Positions 1-11,736 of a stretch of DNA of 64,000 nucleotides are shown in pieces. Source of the DNA: Anniella stebbinsi (taxonomy: Eukaryota; Chordata; Lepidosauria; Squamata; Anniellidae); contig JARDYH010000004.1 of assembly GCA_029215795.1 (NCBI GenBank), forward strand, positions 30,198,001 through 30,262,000, given 5' to 3'. The notes below the pieces were generated by a model that saw only the letters and a list, made by a program, of their open reading frames with translations, was not told where the DNA came from and searched no databases. The position numbers and the translations under genes were made by a program. Numbering within the stretch: position 1 is the first letter of the stretch; each line of letters opens with the position of its first letter.

Positions 1-1315
1 ACTGGCTGCATCACAACGCTGGCAGCCCAAAGGCCATGCTCAGAGAAACGCAGAGCTTGCTGAACTGTTCAACCTAGGGCATTGTTGGCCCCCGTTTCAA
101 ATTTAAACCAGGACTCATCAGGGTCTAGCCCCAGAACTCTATGCAAAGGCAAGGCTCAGCTCTGAAATGTGACTAATACAGAATATGACGTACAAAGTGC
201 CTGTCCTGCCCCACTATGTAATCACTTTGTACATGGTATGTACAAAAGGATTTTTTTTTGTCTCAATGTTTCTTGCTTTGCATTTACAGGTTACTTAATC
301 CTAATCTGCTGCAATGATCCCCATCACATTCACAACAATGTTGACTAAATATTTTGTCTTCTTCACCCTTTCAGTGCATGTTTTGTGCATGACAGGGTAG
401 TTACAGGAGATTAATATTAGGCATGAAGGTGTTGTCTTATGTATGTGGTAGTAGAAACTTCTGTATATCTTGTGGTGTCTCTACATAAACATTGGTTGTG
501 CATGTGAAGGGAAATGGTTACCAGAGTATTGTTATCAGCATCATCGTACACATAATATCAGTGGTTATGGGAGGGAAGGGGTGGGGTGAGGGGAGAGAAA
601 ACGGCCTAACTCGCGGTTAAATGCAAAGCTCTTGCCACTTGTGAGCCTGACACGAAGTTTTGAGATGACGCGGCAGTGCAGGGCCCCAAGAGTCTAACTC
701 AAAATTATATAAACCCACCACTTATTCCAGCCTTCCCCAACTAGTCCAAAACTTATGGAAGACACTAAAAGTGGGGGATTTCCCAGTTTTTGCTAGGTTC
801 CCTCTTCCCATTCTGAAGAGTTCTCAAAAGCTGAAACACTTTATTACTGGCAGTAAGAGATTTAGACTAAAATAGACTGTTATTTTGCCTGTGCTCTGTT
901 TGGATTTGGTCTAGCCCACCACTGGAATGTGGCTGAGAAGAGTTTCCCCCAAATGGAATTCAGCCCTCAGGTTGAAAGAAGTTCAATACAGGATCTCTAA
1001 AGCACAGGCAGGCACTCCCATGGGTCAGGGTACATGTAACCTTTGCCATGAAAAGATGACACAAAATGTGATCTGTCTGCCTAATGGTTCAATCCTGCCA
1101 TTGCTGAATCATGTAGACTAAAATTGAGGCATGCTCACCAGAGCAGTGTTGCAGTGTTCTCCTGCCCATAATTTAAAATAAAATGCTGGATACAAAAATC
1201 ACATTATTGTAAAGGTGGAGATGGAGTTGGGCAAGATCTTCCTGTCCTTTTGTTATCAGGAAATATCAAGCTAATGAAGCCATTTATTTTCACATTGACC
1301 CAGTTTGCACAACCA
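1..1315. other. Intergenic DNA, nothing recognised
   Basis: AT-rich sequence downstream of TOP1 on the gene's strand. No conserved reading frame, RNA gene or clear repeat was recognised. The only methionine-initiated frame over 60 codons (927-1121, plus) has no recognisable features. Confidence 0.5.
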
Positions 1316-1317
1316 AA

Positions 1318-1606
1318 ATAAGCTGCCATGGTTTATTAATCCCCAGCGTGACCCAGGTGCTATTTCCCTAATTACCTGCCATGGTATAGCTTGTAGTGTC
1401 ATCCGAACCCAGTCAGCATGACTTGTTTGAGGAAGAAACAACACTCAAATAACCCATGGCTTGTTGTTGGGTTATTTGAGGGTTTACCCCTCAAACAAGC
1501 CATGCTACCCAGGTTTGGATGACACTAAAAGCTATACCTTGGCAGGTAATTAGAGAAATGGTACCCTGTTCATGCTGAGAATAAGCCACAGTGGCTTGTT
1601 TGATAG
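1318..1606. repeat. Palindromic MITE-like element
   Basis: Two arms of roughly 90 bp are inverted copies. The left arm has AATTACCTGCCATGGTATAG and TAGTGTCATCCGAACCC; the right arm has the reverse complements with a few changes. An inner palindrome (about 1418-1505) contains TTGTTTGAGG and CCTCAAACAA around a GTTATTTGAG stem. The structure is that of a non-autonomous DNA transposon that can fold back fully. No coding capacity. Superfamily not assigned. Confidence 0.75.
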
Positions 1607-2029
1607 CATGAACCAACCTACCTACTCTGAGTTTGCACACATAGGTGTAGATCCCGTCATGGGTCACAGCTGAAATGCCCCCAGAGAATGTCAGGGAAGA
1701 GCCAAAAGTCTGGGAAAGTGGTATGACACTTCCATTTCTGGGATTTGATCTTTAATGGTTATGTTACAGTTACAGAGCATTACTCAACATTACAGTAATT
1801 GAGTGAACTCCTGGACTCTGCAGTGATCTGCCACCATTCAACCCAAAATTGCTGAGAAGGGCAAAAGCAGGATTGGTGTTCCCTAGCTACCCAATTCAAG
1901 CATAATGGCTGGTGCTTTGTATAGCTTAGGTTTTAAGGCTTTCCAAACTAGCCATGCATTCCTGGAGAGCATTTTGCTGGATATCTTGGAATATTCCTAT
2001 TATAGAGAAATCAAAGAGTATTAGAGAAG

Positions 2030-2215
2030 CAACATGATGTAGTGGTTAGAGTGTCAAATTAAGACTGGAGAGAAATGGGTTCAAATCCATCCTCAGCCTG
2101 GAAGGTCACTGGCATCATCTTTCAGCCTAACCTATCTCACAGGGTTGTTGCGAGGAGAAAATGGGAACGGGAGAGGACCACGAGGAAGGGTGAGACAAAA
2201 ATAAAATAAATAAGT
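2030..2215 (+). repeat. tRNA-derived SINE with CORE-like body
   Basis: It starts with a tRNA-like head (GTAGTGGTTAGAGTGTC; B box GGTTCAAATCC). The body has the conserved CCTAACCTATCTCACAGGGT then TGTTG, and the 3' end is A-rich (AAAATAAAATAAATAAG). Other copies in the window include 14890-15057 and 15058-15195. This is a common amniote and lizard SINE architecture; the exact family name is not assigned. Confidence 0.8.
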
Positions 2216-2550
2216 ACATTAAGCAGCATACAACTGAAACATCGAAATGCTTCAGAGTTTAGCACTGGGGCTCAAGACACTGTGTTTCACCTATAACAGG
2301 TGATGGAATTTGTAAGACTGTAGATTCAGCAGTCATCTGCCGTAAGGGTTCCAATCTGCCAAGAGTTGGCACAAGTTTACATGGAGGCCCACTGCTGGAG
2401 AGAATAAAAGCGACTCAAGCATTCTGAATCTTTCACATCCCCACACCCCTTCCTGGAAGCACACAGGCTCACAACATATTTCAGTCAGGTAACTATGGTC
2501 TACAGTGAGCTTTATTCCTTTATTGCAAAAGGATTTCAGAAAGCCTACGA

Positions 2551-2924
2551 CAGAGGTTCTCAAACTTGATCTGGGGGAGGTCTTGGCAGTCCCATTTAAT
2601 CATTGTTTGGGGGATTCTGCAAATAGTAGTACAAAGTTATTTTTGTCCTAGGCACTGGCATCATCATCAAAATCAGTGCTGTATTATGGAAAATACTGGC
2701 ACCAGGCTGCTGAGAAGAGCCACCTTAACCAGTAACATTTTGTTCATAGACTGCACCAGCACCATATTACGAGAAGGCCTGTTGAATTACCACCACCCAG
2801 GGTCAAAATGGCTTCAATCTCCCTCTTCAGAAAAAGGTAAATCAAGGGTAGGGTCAAATAGATATTCTGGTCCTTTTTGCAGCTCACCTGAATGAAATTC
2901 ACAGACCACAGTTTGAGAACCTCT
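2551..2924. mobile_element. Non-autonomous hAT-like element
   Basis: The ends are inverted: CAGAGGTTCTCAAACTTG on the left and CAGTTTGAGAACCTCT on the right. The TTCTCAAAC type of end is typical of Charlie-like hAT relics in vertebrates. The interior (about 370 bp) has no transposase. No clean 8-bp target duplication is visible. Confidence 0.6.
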
Positions 2925-3289
2925 AATTTAATAGAACATTTTCTCCATGAAGAATCAACTGGGTTTGCACATTCAAAAAATATGCATCAAGCTATAAATA
3001 CATATGCCATCCAAAAGCCCCTATACATTGAATTCCCATTCTTGGCTGCAGCAGATGGGAATTCTAGGAGTACAAATGATGCTTTCTCCAGCAACAGCCA
3101 ACATGAGAGAGGAGTTGTCTACATTGGGGGATATGCATTAGTACGCTATAGACAGAGCTTAAAAAGCAGGAGGAAGTATAGTCCACATAGGTACCCAAGC
3201 AGATTCAGCGTCTTTCTCCTATCCCGTTGCTGGGATCAGGGAAAAGTCACAATTAAAAGAACAAACAAGTGATTTTCTGCTGTTGGAAT

Positions 3290-5100
3290 AGATCAAGCCC
3301 ATTGGGCTCACAACATCTCCTGCAGCTTTACAAAGCTGGATGGTTGCAGAAGCTGAAATTTCTCACATTGTGAACAAATACGAAGCAGTGTATCTGATGG
3401 AAGTCAAATAGATCTTCATCATGATCAATCCGAGGCTGCAAAAATGATTCCTAACAGAAGTCATAAATTTAGTAGAAACTTTTGAGGACTTAGGAAATCC
3501 ATTCCTTGAAGAAAGGACCTGGTGCTCTTGATACCAAAGAAGTCAAAGATAACTTGTGCTCTGAATTGGTGGGGAAAATTGAAAAACTTGGTGCAGAGCA
3601 GTATGAAACATACAAAAAGCTTCAGCTTTTTTACTGCACTGTTGCAGCAGATGAACCAATCAAGAAAAACAAAATATAACTTTTTGAAAGTAAAAGGAAG
3701 ACTTTTAAACAAAAGTTTCTTCTGAAAGTGGCCTCAATAAAAATGGATACCAATTTGTTTTCACACCTCTACATTGGATGTTAGGTGAGAGGAGGTGACT
3801 TAGACACCTTCTTCCAACATGAAAATCAAATATTCCCACTTTCTATTTCTGACATGGGAAATCTGAGAGCTGGCAAAAATATCAGATCTGCTCATAAGTT
3901 TAGAAGAAAATTGACAGGTCAGCCAAAAATTCCCCAAAACTCCAGCAGTTATACTTGACACTGCTGCAGTTGTTCACATGGTTCCTCCAAAGATGTCATC
4001 AACATTTGAAGGGTACTGTGATAATGAATTTGCAGGTAATGTTATGCACGTTTATCTAAAACATACTCAACGATTTGATTTAGTATTTGACACATATGTA
4101 CCTAATAGTTTAAAAAGCTACAGGAGATTGCAGAGAGGTTTGGGAATCCATCATCAAGTTCTTTCTTCAACCCCAATTCCCAAAGACTGAGTATGCTGGC
4201 TCACAGATCAGTGCACCAGCTAGGTACCACTGCATCAAAATAAGTTATTGCAACCGATAATTCCCATATTGTCACATAGAGCAAAAGCGAACATTCACTA
4301 CTAATTCAGTGCTCCCATGAGGCTGATACAAGGTTGATTCTCCATGCTGAAGCTGTTCAAAAAGGACATCAAAAATACTCGTATGCACAGTTGATACTGA
4401 TGTAGTTAATTAGCAATTACATTTTTCAAGGAAATTAAAGCGGAAAACTATGGGTAAGTTTTGGCACAGGAATGAAGTTCATATACATCCCCAATACATG
4501 TGATAGCAACATCACTAGGTAGTAAGGCTAGAGCTCTGCCATTCTTCCACAGCTTCACAGGTTGGGACAATGCATCTTTCTTCATTTGGCATGGTAAAAC
4601 TAAAGCTTGGGAGAAATCAAAGTCTTTCCCTGAAGCAACTGCAATATTTGCAGTTATCCCAGCCAGTCTCTGATGTGACACAGCAGCAATTGAAAACAAT
4701 AGAAAAGTTTGTTGTAGTAATGTATGATTGTACTAGCAGTGAAGATGTAAACAGTGCCAAGAAATAACTATTTGCAAAAAGAGAAAGACACATGGAACAG
4801 ATTCCACCAAGTGCTATATCACAGCATGTAAAACGTGCTTTATTTCAAGCAGGTCACGTGTGGGGAACTTTACAGCCAATACCATCATACTCTGATCCCA
4901 GGAACGGGGGATGGGAGAAAGACACTGAATCTGTTAGGGTACCTACATGGACTACACTTTCTCCTGCTTCAAAAGCCTTCGAGTTGGTTCCTTGCAGTTG
5001 TCAAACAAAATGTGGCAATAATACCAGATGCAAATGCAGCAGTGCTGGACTACCATGTACTGTGATGTATCAGTGTGATGGAGAATGTGACCAAAACTAA
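3290..5100 (+). pseudogene. Decayed transposon-associated open reading frame
   Basis: Protein-like blocks run in one direction with stops and frame changes between them: LDTKEVKDNLCSELVGKIEK near 3530; FEGYCDNEFAGNVMHVYLK near 4005; KALPFFHSFTGWDNASFFIW-type text near 4540-4590; and an open block at 4792-5097 containing HVKRALFQAGHVWGTLQPIP and WTTLSPASKAFELVPCSCQT. The last block ends in a Cys-rich tail (CSCQTKCGNNTRCKCSSAGL then PCTVMYQCDGEC). This order and the Cys-rich ending match a protein type I recall as repeated in many animal genomes and generally carried by mobile elements; its function is not established. The copy is clearly dead. Confidence 0.65.
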
Positions 5101-8100
5101 ATGATAAAACCTAAATTCACTAAAAACAAGTTTTTAAGCTGTTTTTTTAAAAACACAAAAATGGTTAAATTTGTGTGTTACAAAATAATTTAATACATCT
5201 GCTATGCAGTAAAGATTTCTATATTGATCTGAAACCCTGATCCAGAAAGAATAAATCAGCCTTTAATGAAAATTTTGCATTATTTTCACTAACTCCCCCC
5301 CCCCCCCCCATTGATGCCTCAATACATGTTCTTGCTGAAAAGGGTGTAAAATATGACCTCTGAAAGTTTCAGGCTTGCAACAAAGTGCAAGATTGAAATG
5401 AGGGTGAGATAGTGCATTTTGTTGACATCTCAGGCAAATGGGTATGAACAAAATATCTCATTGCTCCTATGGAAAGATTGATGGATTTTTTTTGTAGCAA
5501 ATGTTATCCTCTCTAATTTTGTACTGAGACATCTTTTCTGTGAGATTACAAATAACAGTTATTGTGTAAAAACTGAATTTGGGCACCATTTTCCAAGATG
5601 GCGGCCATTAAGATGATTTCCAAAGATGCCTTTATATCTAATTTTAATCTACATGGTAATAAATACCATACAGAGTATCACAGTGTGCATGATTGTGATG
5701 CTAAGCCTCTCTACTGTAGGGTTTGTGCACGTGTTTACCTGTGTTGTAGCAAACTGATTTCCAGGTCTATGAATGTCACAATAAGTATCATTTTGTCAGG
5801 TTCCACACTTTTGTCCAAAACTGTAACATATTTAACGGTTGGTGGTTTGTAGTTAGATCTGGGCAAGGAAATGTCTATGTATGTATATCAGTGCTCACAT
5901 TTAAAATGACATAATTCGAGCTCCTGCCAAAACACAGATTATTGAAGTAAATATCACACTGAAAATGAGAAAACAGCAGTCAGGCTTTTTGCCAAATGTT
6001 AAGTGGGCTAGAAACTCCCCCCCAGCCCTGGGGTGGGATCAGAAAATATCTCAAGCAAGGATGCCAAACCTTTCTTCCCAAGGACTGAATTCCAATTTCA
6101 GGGAAGCTCTCAGGGGTCATATTCCAGTGATGGCCCTGGCTGAAGGCAAAAGGGACTCGGGGTGGGGGCGTAAAGATACCAGCATATTTCAGCTTAAAGC
6201 TCTGTCAGTAACTAAGCCATAGGAGAAGCATTTCAATGTTTTAGAATGGGAGGGAAAACGGTACAAAAGCCAGGAAACCCCAGGCGGACAGAGGAAAAGT
6301 AGGGCCAGGGAAAGAGTGCATGGTTGTCTGGCAAACCTCAGAGGACCTGAGCGGGACCCCAGGAGGGCTCAGTTTGGGCCATGGTTCATACCCATCATCT
6401 CAAGTGTCAAAATACATCTCTTGTACGTTGGTCAATTTCATAGGAGAGTGATTAACAATATTTTAGGTAAATTTTATTTTCCAGTCACTTGAGTGACTGC
6501 TATGAAATTAACTAGAGTACAAGAGACTTACTTGGACACTTCTAATGATGGGGAAAGAACGTGATGGTTTATGAGATCTGACACTGACAGTGCTGGTGGT
6601 ATTAAAACTATCTTCTGGACAGATTTTCTAAGCCTACTGCCACCTATCATTTGGCAGCCTTATTCCTACCAAGGGCCATGGATCACTATGTCGAGACACC
6701 TTGGAATTGTGGATTTCCTACTTGTCTTCAAAGCAGACAAAATGAGGAGGGAGCCCCTGGTGGGAAACACTCTCCCCTGGGACAAGAAGCTTGTTCCAGA
6801 ATTTCCTGTCAATAACTGAATGCATAGAAGAATAATCTAGCACATCTGATTACGATAGGATGAGGCTGGAGTGGGTGGAAGAGGATGTATAAATAGGAAG
6901 CATGTTTTGACCAGGCTACATTGTTCCTATTTTGCAGAGAAATATAAGACTGCTTGCAGGCAACTTTTACTATTTGCAGCAAAATCTTCACTACTGCTTA
7001 AAGTAAAAGAAAAAATCAAAGGGGAGCCCCTGAACATGATTTTAGAGAGCTAATATTGTGGAAGAGACATGGAGAATGCTCTGCTAGACTCTTAGAATCA
7101 AACTGAGTGGGGAAATATCCTGCTTTAAGGATGGGGTAAGCACCAGCCATTAGCTAAAACTCTGCAGATCCTTTATTGAGACTGCAAAGAGAGTGTGAAC
7201 AATCATTACTGTTACTACTAGTGCAAATTTAAAGCTGTGGATTAAGTCCAAAAGATACAAAATAAGATGAACATGCTCCTTAACTAGATCAACTACAATC
7301 CCGAATAGAAACATGCCATAAAATACTTTGGCCACAATCCAGTGTCATTAGACAGGCTTAAACTCATTGGTTTTCAATGGGTGTACACACATTCCAGTCT
7401 TGGGCTGTATTTTGTAACATTGTTTATTTGAACCATGTTTGATAAGCAAAGCTGTGTGCATGAAGCACAGGACATAGCATTGGGCAAGCAGCTCAAGATT
7501 CCTGAAAACGTCTACTTTCATTTGAAGAGCAACTTTCCAGTCGTGATGATTCCAAAGATACGTTCGACAATGCCTGCCAAATTATCAGTGGCAGGATGGG
7601 TAGCTGAACAGGTTTTTCACATAGTTCCTCCCCATTCTATGACAAGCAGAATCAAAATAAATTTTGCAAAACAAGAGAAATTATGCAACTTTACTCAGCT
7701 TGCTTAATTTACAGAGTTTACAGAATCCATCTTGTTAGGCACAGAATTTGGATTGCCACAGTACAGAATTAGAATTTTCATTTTTCTCAAACCTCTCCAA
7801 CTCTTAGGACACAGTAGAAAGCTAAAATCGTATTAGTGTAATATCTTTATTAGCCCAACACAAAGGTCACAAAAATGTGCAAACATTCAAAATCTGCAGA
7901 TCACATTTCTGGTGATCCTTGAGAGTTGGCCTCATAAAAGTATTATACGAATATGGATTGTATATATTTGTTTTTCTTATAGCCAACGTGGTAACCTTTG
8001 CTTTTTGAGTAAAAAGCTAAAAATCAATTAATCAATTAATTATATGAAATCTATGAGTCAACAAAGAAAATATTTTCTTTGTTAATATAACTAGCCAGAT

Positions 8101-8379
8101 AACCAGGCACCACAGCCCTCAGCAAAAAAGCAACACCACCTCCTCAGGGGTGCATTTGCAAACAATTGACTCCACCACACATTTTGATGTGGCGAGGCAG
8201 ATATCCCCATTTGAAATATGTCCCATTACTAGGTGAACCTGCTTTGATTCAGTCTGAAAGCGCAACAGAAGGTGTTTCTTTCATTGTAGAAAGAGGGTAC
8301 AATGCCACTTGCTAGTTGTGTGGTTGTTTACCACCATAACTAAATACATTTTGCATATTGCATACTAACTCTTAGCCAC
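5101..8379. other. Intergenic DNA with no recognised gene
   Basis: Contains a C-run (about 5287-5300) and several chance reading frames under 95 codons. None has recognisable motifs, and no clear repeat family was identified. The frame at 7435-7707 (90 aa, plus) was examined and gives no recognisable domain. Confidence 0.5.
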
Positions 8380-8580
8380 TGTAACACTCATTAAGTGTGT
8401 GAGTTGTGAAGTCGTTGGTTCAAAAGTCATCTTGGCTCACTAGGTAGCTTTAGACAAGTTACTATATTAGTCCCTTATCTACAATATGAGACTAATACTG
8501 ACCTACCTTGCAGGATTGTTGCATAGGTTAATAAGGTAATGTGAGTGCACTGAACAGCTGAAATTCATTATATACACATT
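8380..8580 (+). repeat. MIR-like SINE relic
   Basis: Degraded tRNA-like and CORE body: GTTGGTTCAAAAGTC for the B box; TAGACAAGTTACTATATTAG; TACCTTGCAGGATTGTTGCA; GTTAATAAGGTAATGTGAGT. The order and spacing follow the MIR consensus. Divergence is high, so this is an old copy. Confidence 0.65.
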
Positions 8581-9267
8581 GTATGATCTTCATTTCGAAA
8601 AGAATCAAAGAACAGCAAAGCATTCCAGTGGAGAAGAGGTGCAGATTTCCTCCGCTGTATATAGTTGCTAGTTTCTTGTCATATCTCTTGTACCTTGTTG
8701 ACTATAGGTGGTTTTATGCCTTTCATGAAATTGTGACTTTTCCTGGAAGAATGATCAAACTAAGCAAGCATACATAATATTTATGGAGTGTTTGTGTAAG
8801 AATTTATTCCTGCAACAAGACTGGTATTTCCTTGCTGCATAAATGGGATAAGGAGGGGGTAAGGCAGAAACACAGAATACATACAAGTATCCTAACTTTG
8901 CATGCCTACTTTTATGATTGTTTCCTCCCTAGAATTTTTTCACAGAATGAGTAATACTGAAACATCAACTTCAGTCTCTGGTTTCAATGTGCAAATTTAA
9001 GATGAATCAAGTTGAAACAGAGGTAAACAAGCCCCTAAATAATTAGGGGCTATCATGCCTGATTCATTTTAATAAGTCACAGTGTCAACAGCAGCATGAT
9101 CATTGCCTCTAGTATGCGAAGGTAAAAGCTGTTTAAAATCTATAATGTGGCAAATTGAGAGTTACCCAAGATTTGACAGCTAGGTATGGTTAGACACATT
9201 GTCAGTCTTTTTATGGAGGATAAGGCTATTAATGGCTACCAATCATGACAGCTATGTATTACCTCCA

Positions 9268-9435
9268 GTATCATGAGCAATATGTCTCTGCACGCCAGTT
9301 AGTCGGAACATGAGCAGAATGGGGCCATTACACTCATATTCTGCTTGTAGGTTTCCCATGGGCACTTTACAAACAGTGCAGGACTAGATAGGCTTTGGTC
9401 TGATCCAGCATGGCTCTTCTTATGTTCTTATCATA
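9268..9435 (+). repeat. Dispersed repeat ending CAGCATGGCTCTTCTTATGTTC-type
   Basis: Same family as 12125-12300: both carry CCAGTT..GGAAC(A/G)TG, GGTTTCC.(A/G)TGGGCA, GGACTA(G/A)AT.G and GATCCAGC..(G/A)GCTCTT followed by TTCTTA. It resembles the 3' body of a lizard SINE or LINE tail and has no coding capacity. Confidence 0.65.
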
Positions 9436-10169
9436 CTTAAGAAACTGAAATTCACCCCTACTGTAACAGGTTCAATAGCGTTTTCACACCATCTGATATG
9501 ACATACCAGAGAAAGCCTTACGGTTTCAAAAAACAGGTATCTTAGAAGCAAATCCAAGTAAATAAGCTCAAGTTTTGAACTTTGGTACATCTTTTTAAAT
9601 CAAGAAAGCAAATGGTTTAATTTCCTGAAAAAGCATAGGTAAGTCATCTTGGAAAATACAATACACCGGGCAGTTTCCAATGCAACCCTGGTGCTAACAT
9701 AAATTATGTTGCGCTAGCGTAAGGGGCCTCTACCTCAATGACAATAGGGTTATAGCTAGCATGATGGGTTTTCCCGGGATTCCCATCATGCCAGTTGACA
9801 GTATTGGTTGCGCCAGAGATCTCTTATGCTAGTGCAATATGATTTACGTTAGTGTTCCTGTTGCTCTGGACACTGTCCTCTGTTTCCTCCTTAAACAATC
9901 ATCCTTGGCTGTTTTGCTTCTAGAGAAGAAAAGTGAGAGAAGCCAGCCGTTAAAAATGGCTCTAGCTGTGGATAGGAATCTAGAGGGAAACCTGAGGACA
10001 CAGGCTGTCCCTGGGCACATTGAGATTTATGTAGGATCCAATGTACAAGGCACTGTACGAAACGGCCCATAGAACTGGCAATCTTCAAGTCAGCTGTCGA
10101 TGCCTTTGGCTTAGAAGGTCCCATGGGAACTCAACTGTGCCTCCACTCACAGTTCGTCAGGCAGTTCAT

Positions 10170-10201
10170 CCTAGACCCCACCCCCCACCCCCCACCCCCC
10201 A
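10170..10201. repeat. C-rich simple repeat
   Basis: Near-perfect units of CACCCCCC; low-complexity sequence about 100 bp beyond the TOP1 polyadenylation signal. No function inferred. Confidence 0.8.
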
Positions 10202-10284
10202 AGCACTCCTGACACCTCATTTAACAGCTATTGGCCTACAGCCAGCCATTCAGCCCCTCTGGCTACAAGAACACACAGATGCTG

Positions 10285-10312
10285 GCATAGCGTTAAGTTG
10301 TAGGAATTTATT
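10285..10312 (-). terminator. TOP1: TOP1 polyadenylation signal and probable cleavage site
   Basis: AATAAA lies on the minus strand at 10307-10312. A GT-rich element (CTGTGTGTTCTTG on the minus strand, about 10266-10280) lies a short distance downstream, the usual arrangement of signal and downstream element. Further AATAAA-like signals occur nearer the stop in the AT-rich UTR, so shorter isoforms are possible. Confidence 0.65.
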
Positions 10313-11633
10313 TTAAATAACCTACAGTTGATTAAAAGGGAATTCATGATAAAAAATAGAAGATACTTGTCGAGGAAAGACTGCAGGAAACTTGTCTTTG
10401 CACCACACTAAGCTAACAATGCCTCTAAAACTAATGGATTATAGCAAAAAGGGTTCACATTAAAATTCTGCTTTAATTTTTTTAATTTTTTTGTACACAA
10501 TTACAAAAGGAAAAAAATAAAAGCCCTAAAATCTTGATTATTTTTCCTTTTATTTGGACCAAAGCTCACTTCCCTCAAAATTTTATTGACCTGTGAAAGT
10601 TCTTTTTACACAATAAAATCTTTCAAGTAAAAGAGGGGAGGGAGGAGGGTTTGTTTTTTTTTAAAAGGGGAGAGAAAATAACCTGCCAAAAGAAAGCAAA
10701 ACAAAACCCACAATTGTGGATATTTCTGATATATATATATCTATACATATAAATATATATATTATGTACTCAGAACAAAGTATGATGGGAAAACTTTTTG
10801 TCATCAATTTATTTGTACTCATAATCCATTAGCCCTCCCCTAGTCCTCTCCTTCCTACCTTCTGTAAATCTACATGATCTTTAAGATCAAGAAGAAAAAA
10901 AGTTTAAATATTTAAAAATAATTAAAAATAGTAAAAATTCACATTTAACAAAAAAAAATAACACTCAAGTCAGGAAGGATCTTCCCATCATGCTTTGCTT
11001 TGAAGAGATGTTGAGTTTTTATTTAGGTTTTCATTTAGGTTTTCAATACCATGATGGCGGCAAGTAAAAATGAAAACAACTGCGTATTTTCATGATGACC
11101 ATTGTGGCCAGAGTCAGTGCGCTGAGGGCTTCAAGTTGTGTTAAATTAATGAGAGGGGGAGGGGGGCAGGAAATTAAGGAGTTCATTTTCTATTAAAATA
11201 TAGAAGTTATTGCAAAAACCCTAACTGTAAAAACACACCAATATCTCATTGGATTCTGTATACAGTAGCTAATGATTTCCAAGCTCTTCAGTGTAATGGT
11301 GAATTTACCTGGCAGAAGGTCAACAAATTCCCCCATCCACTTGTCCTCCCTCCAGAGATAAAACACAAACCATACAGCTAGAATTTGGGTCTCTGAAACA
11401 GATTTAAATAAGTTGTCCATAGGACAACTGGCTCAACTCCTCTGTTAATATTTCCAGGCATTATCTTTTCACAAAGATGTTGGGTACTTTATCAGATACT
11501 CGCTTTCCCCTCCCGACACCCCCCTTTCCCCTCCCCCAAATATAAAGGACAAGTAAGGCTCACAGTTTATCAATCTCCCTAAAACCAGGCTACTCCCCTT
11601 CTCTTCCATAAAATCCAGCCCATTAAAATCAGG
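10307..11633 (-). other. TOP1: TOP1 3' untranslated region
   Basis: AT-rich sequence directly after the TOP1 stop, of a length (about 1.3 kb) typical of vertebrate TOP1 3' UTRs. It contains A- and T-runs (10470-10560, 10900-10970) and an AT-dinucleotide stretch (10725-10765). No SINE or LINE fragment is visible in it, unlike the introns, which fits constraint on a transcribed UTR. The extent is inferred from the polyadenylation signal at its end. Confidence 0.8.
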
Positions 11634-11736
11634 TTAAAATTCAAAGTCGTCGTCTGCCATGTCAATTGCCCAGGCAAATTTCTCCCGTTGGGTTTTGTTA
11701 TATATCTTCTCTATAGGTATTCCAAATTTCTTGCAC
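11634..11736 (-). CDS. TOP1: TOP1 last coding exon and stop
   Basis: It encodes [20 protein letters not shown] then [13 protein letters not shown] and the stop TAA (11634-11636). The first base completes the Trp codon of the previous exon. The acceptor is CCTTTAG. The ending differs from human only by conservative changes. Confidence 0.98.

Noticed and set aside
2892..3272. 126-codon plus-strand frame upstream of the decayed transposon protein
   Set aside because: It starts inside the end of the hAT-like element at 2551-2924, and its text does not match the protein family seen from 3290 on.
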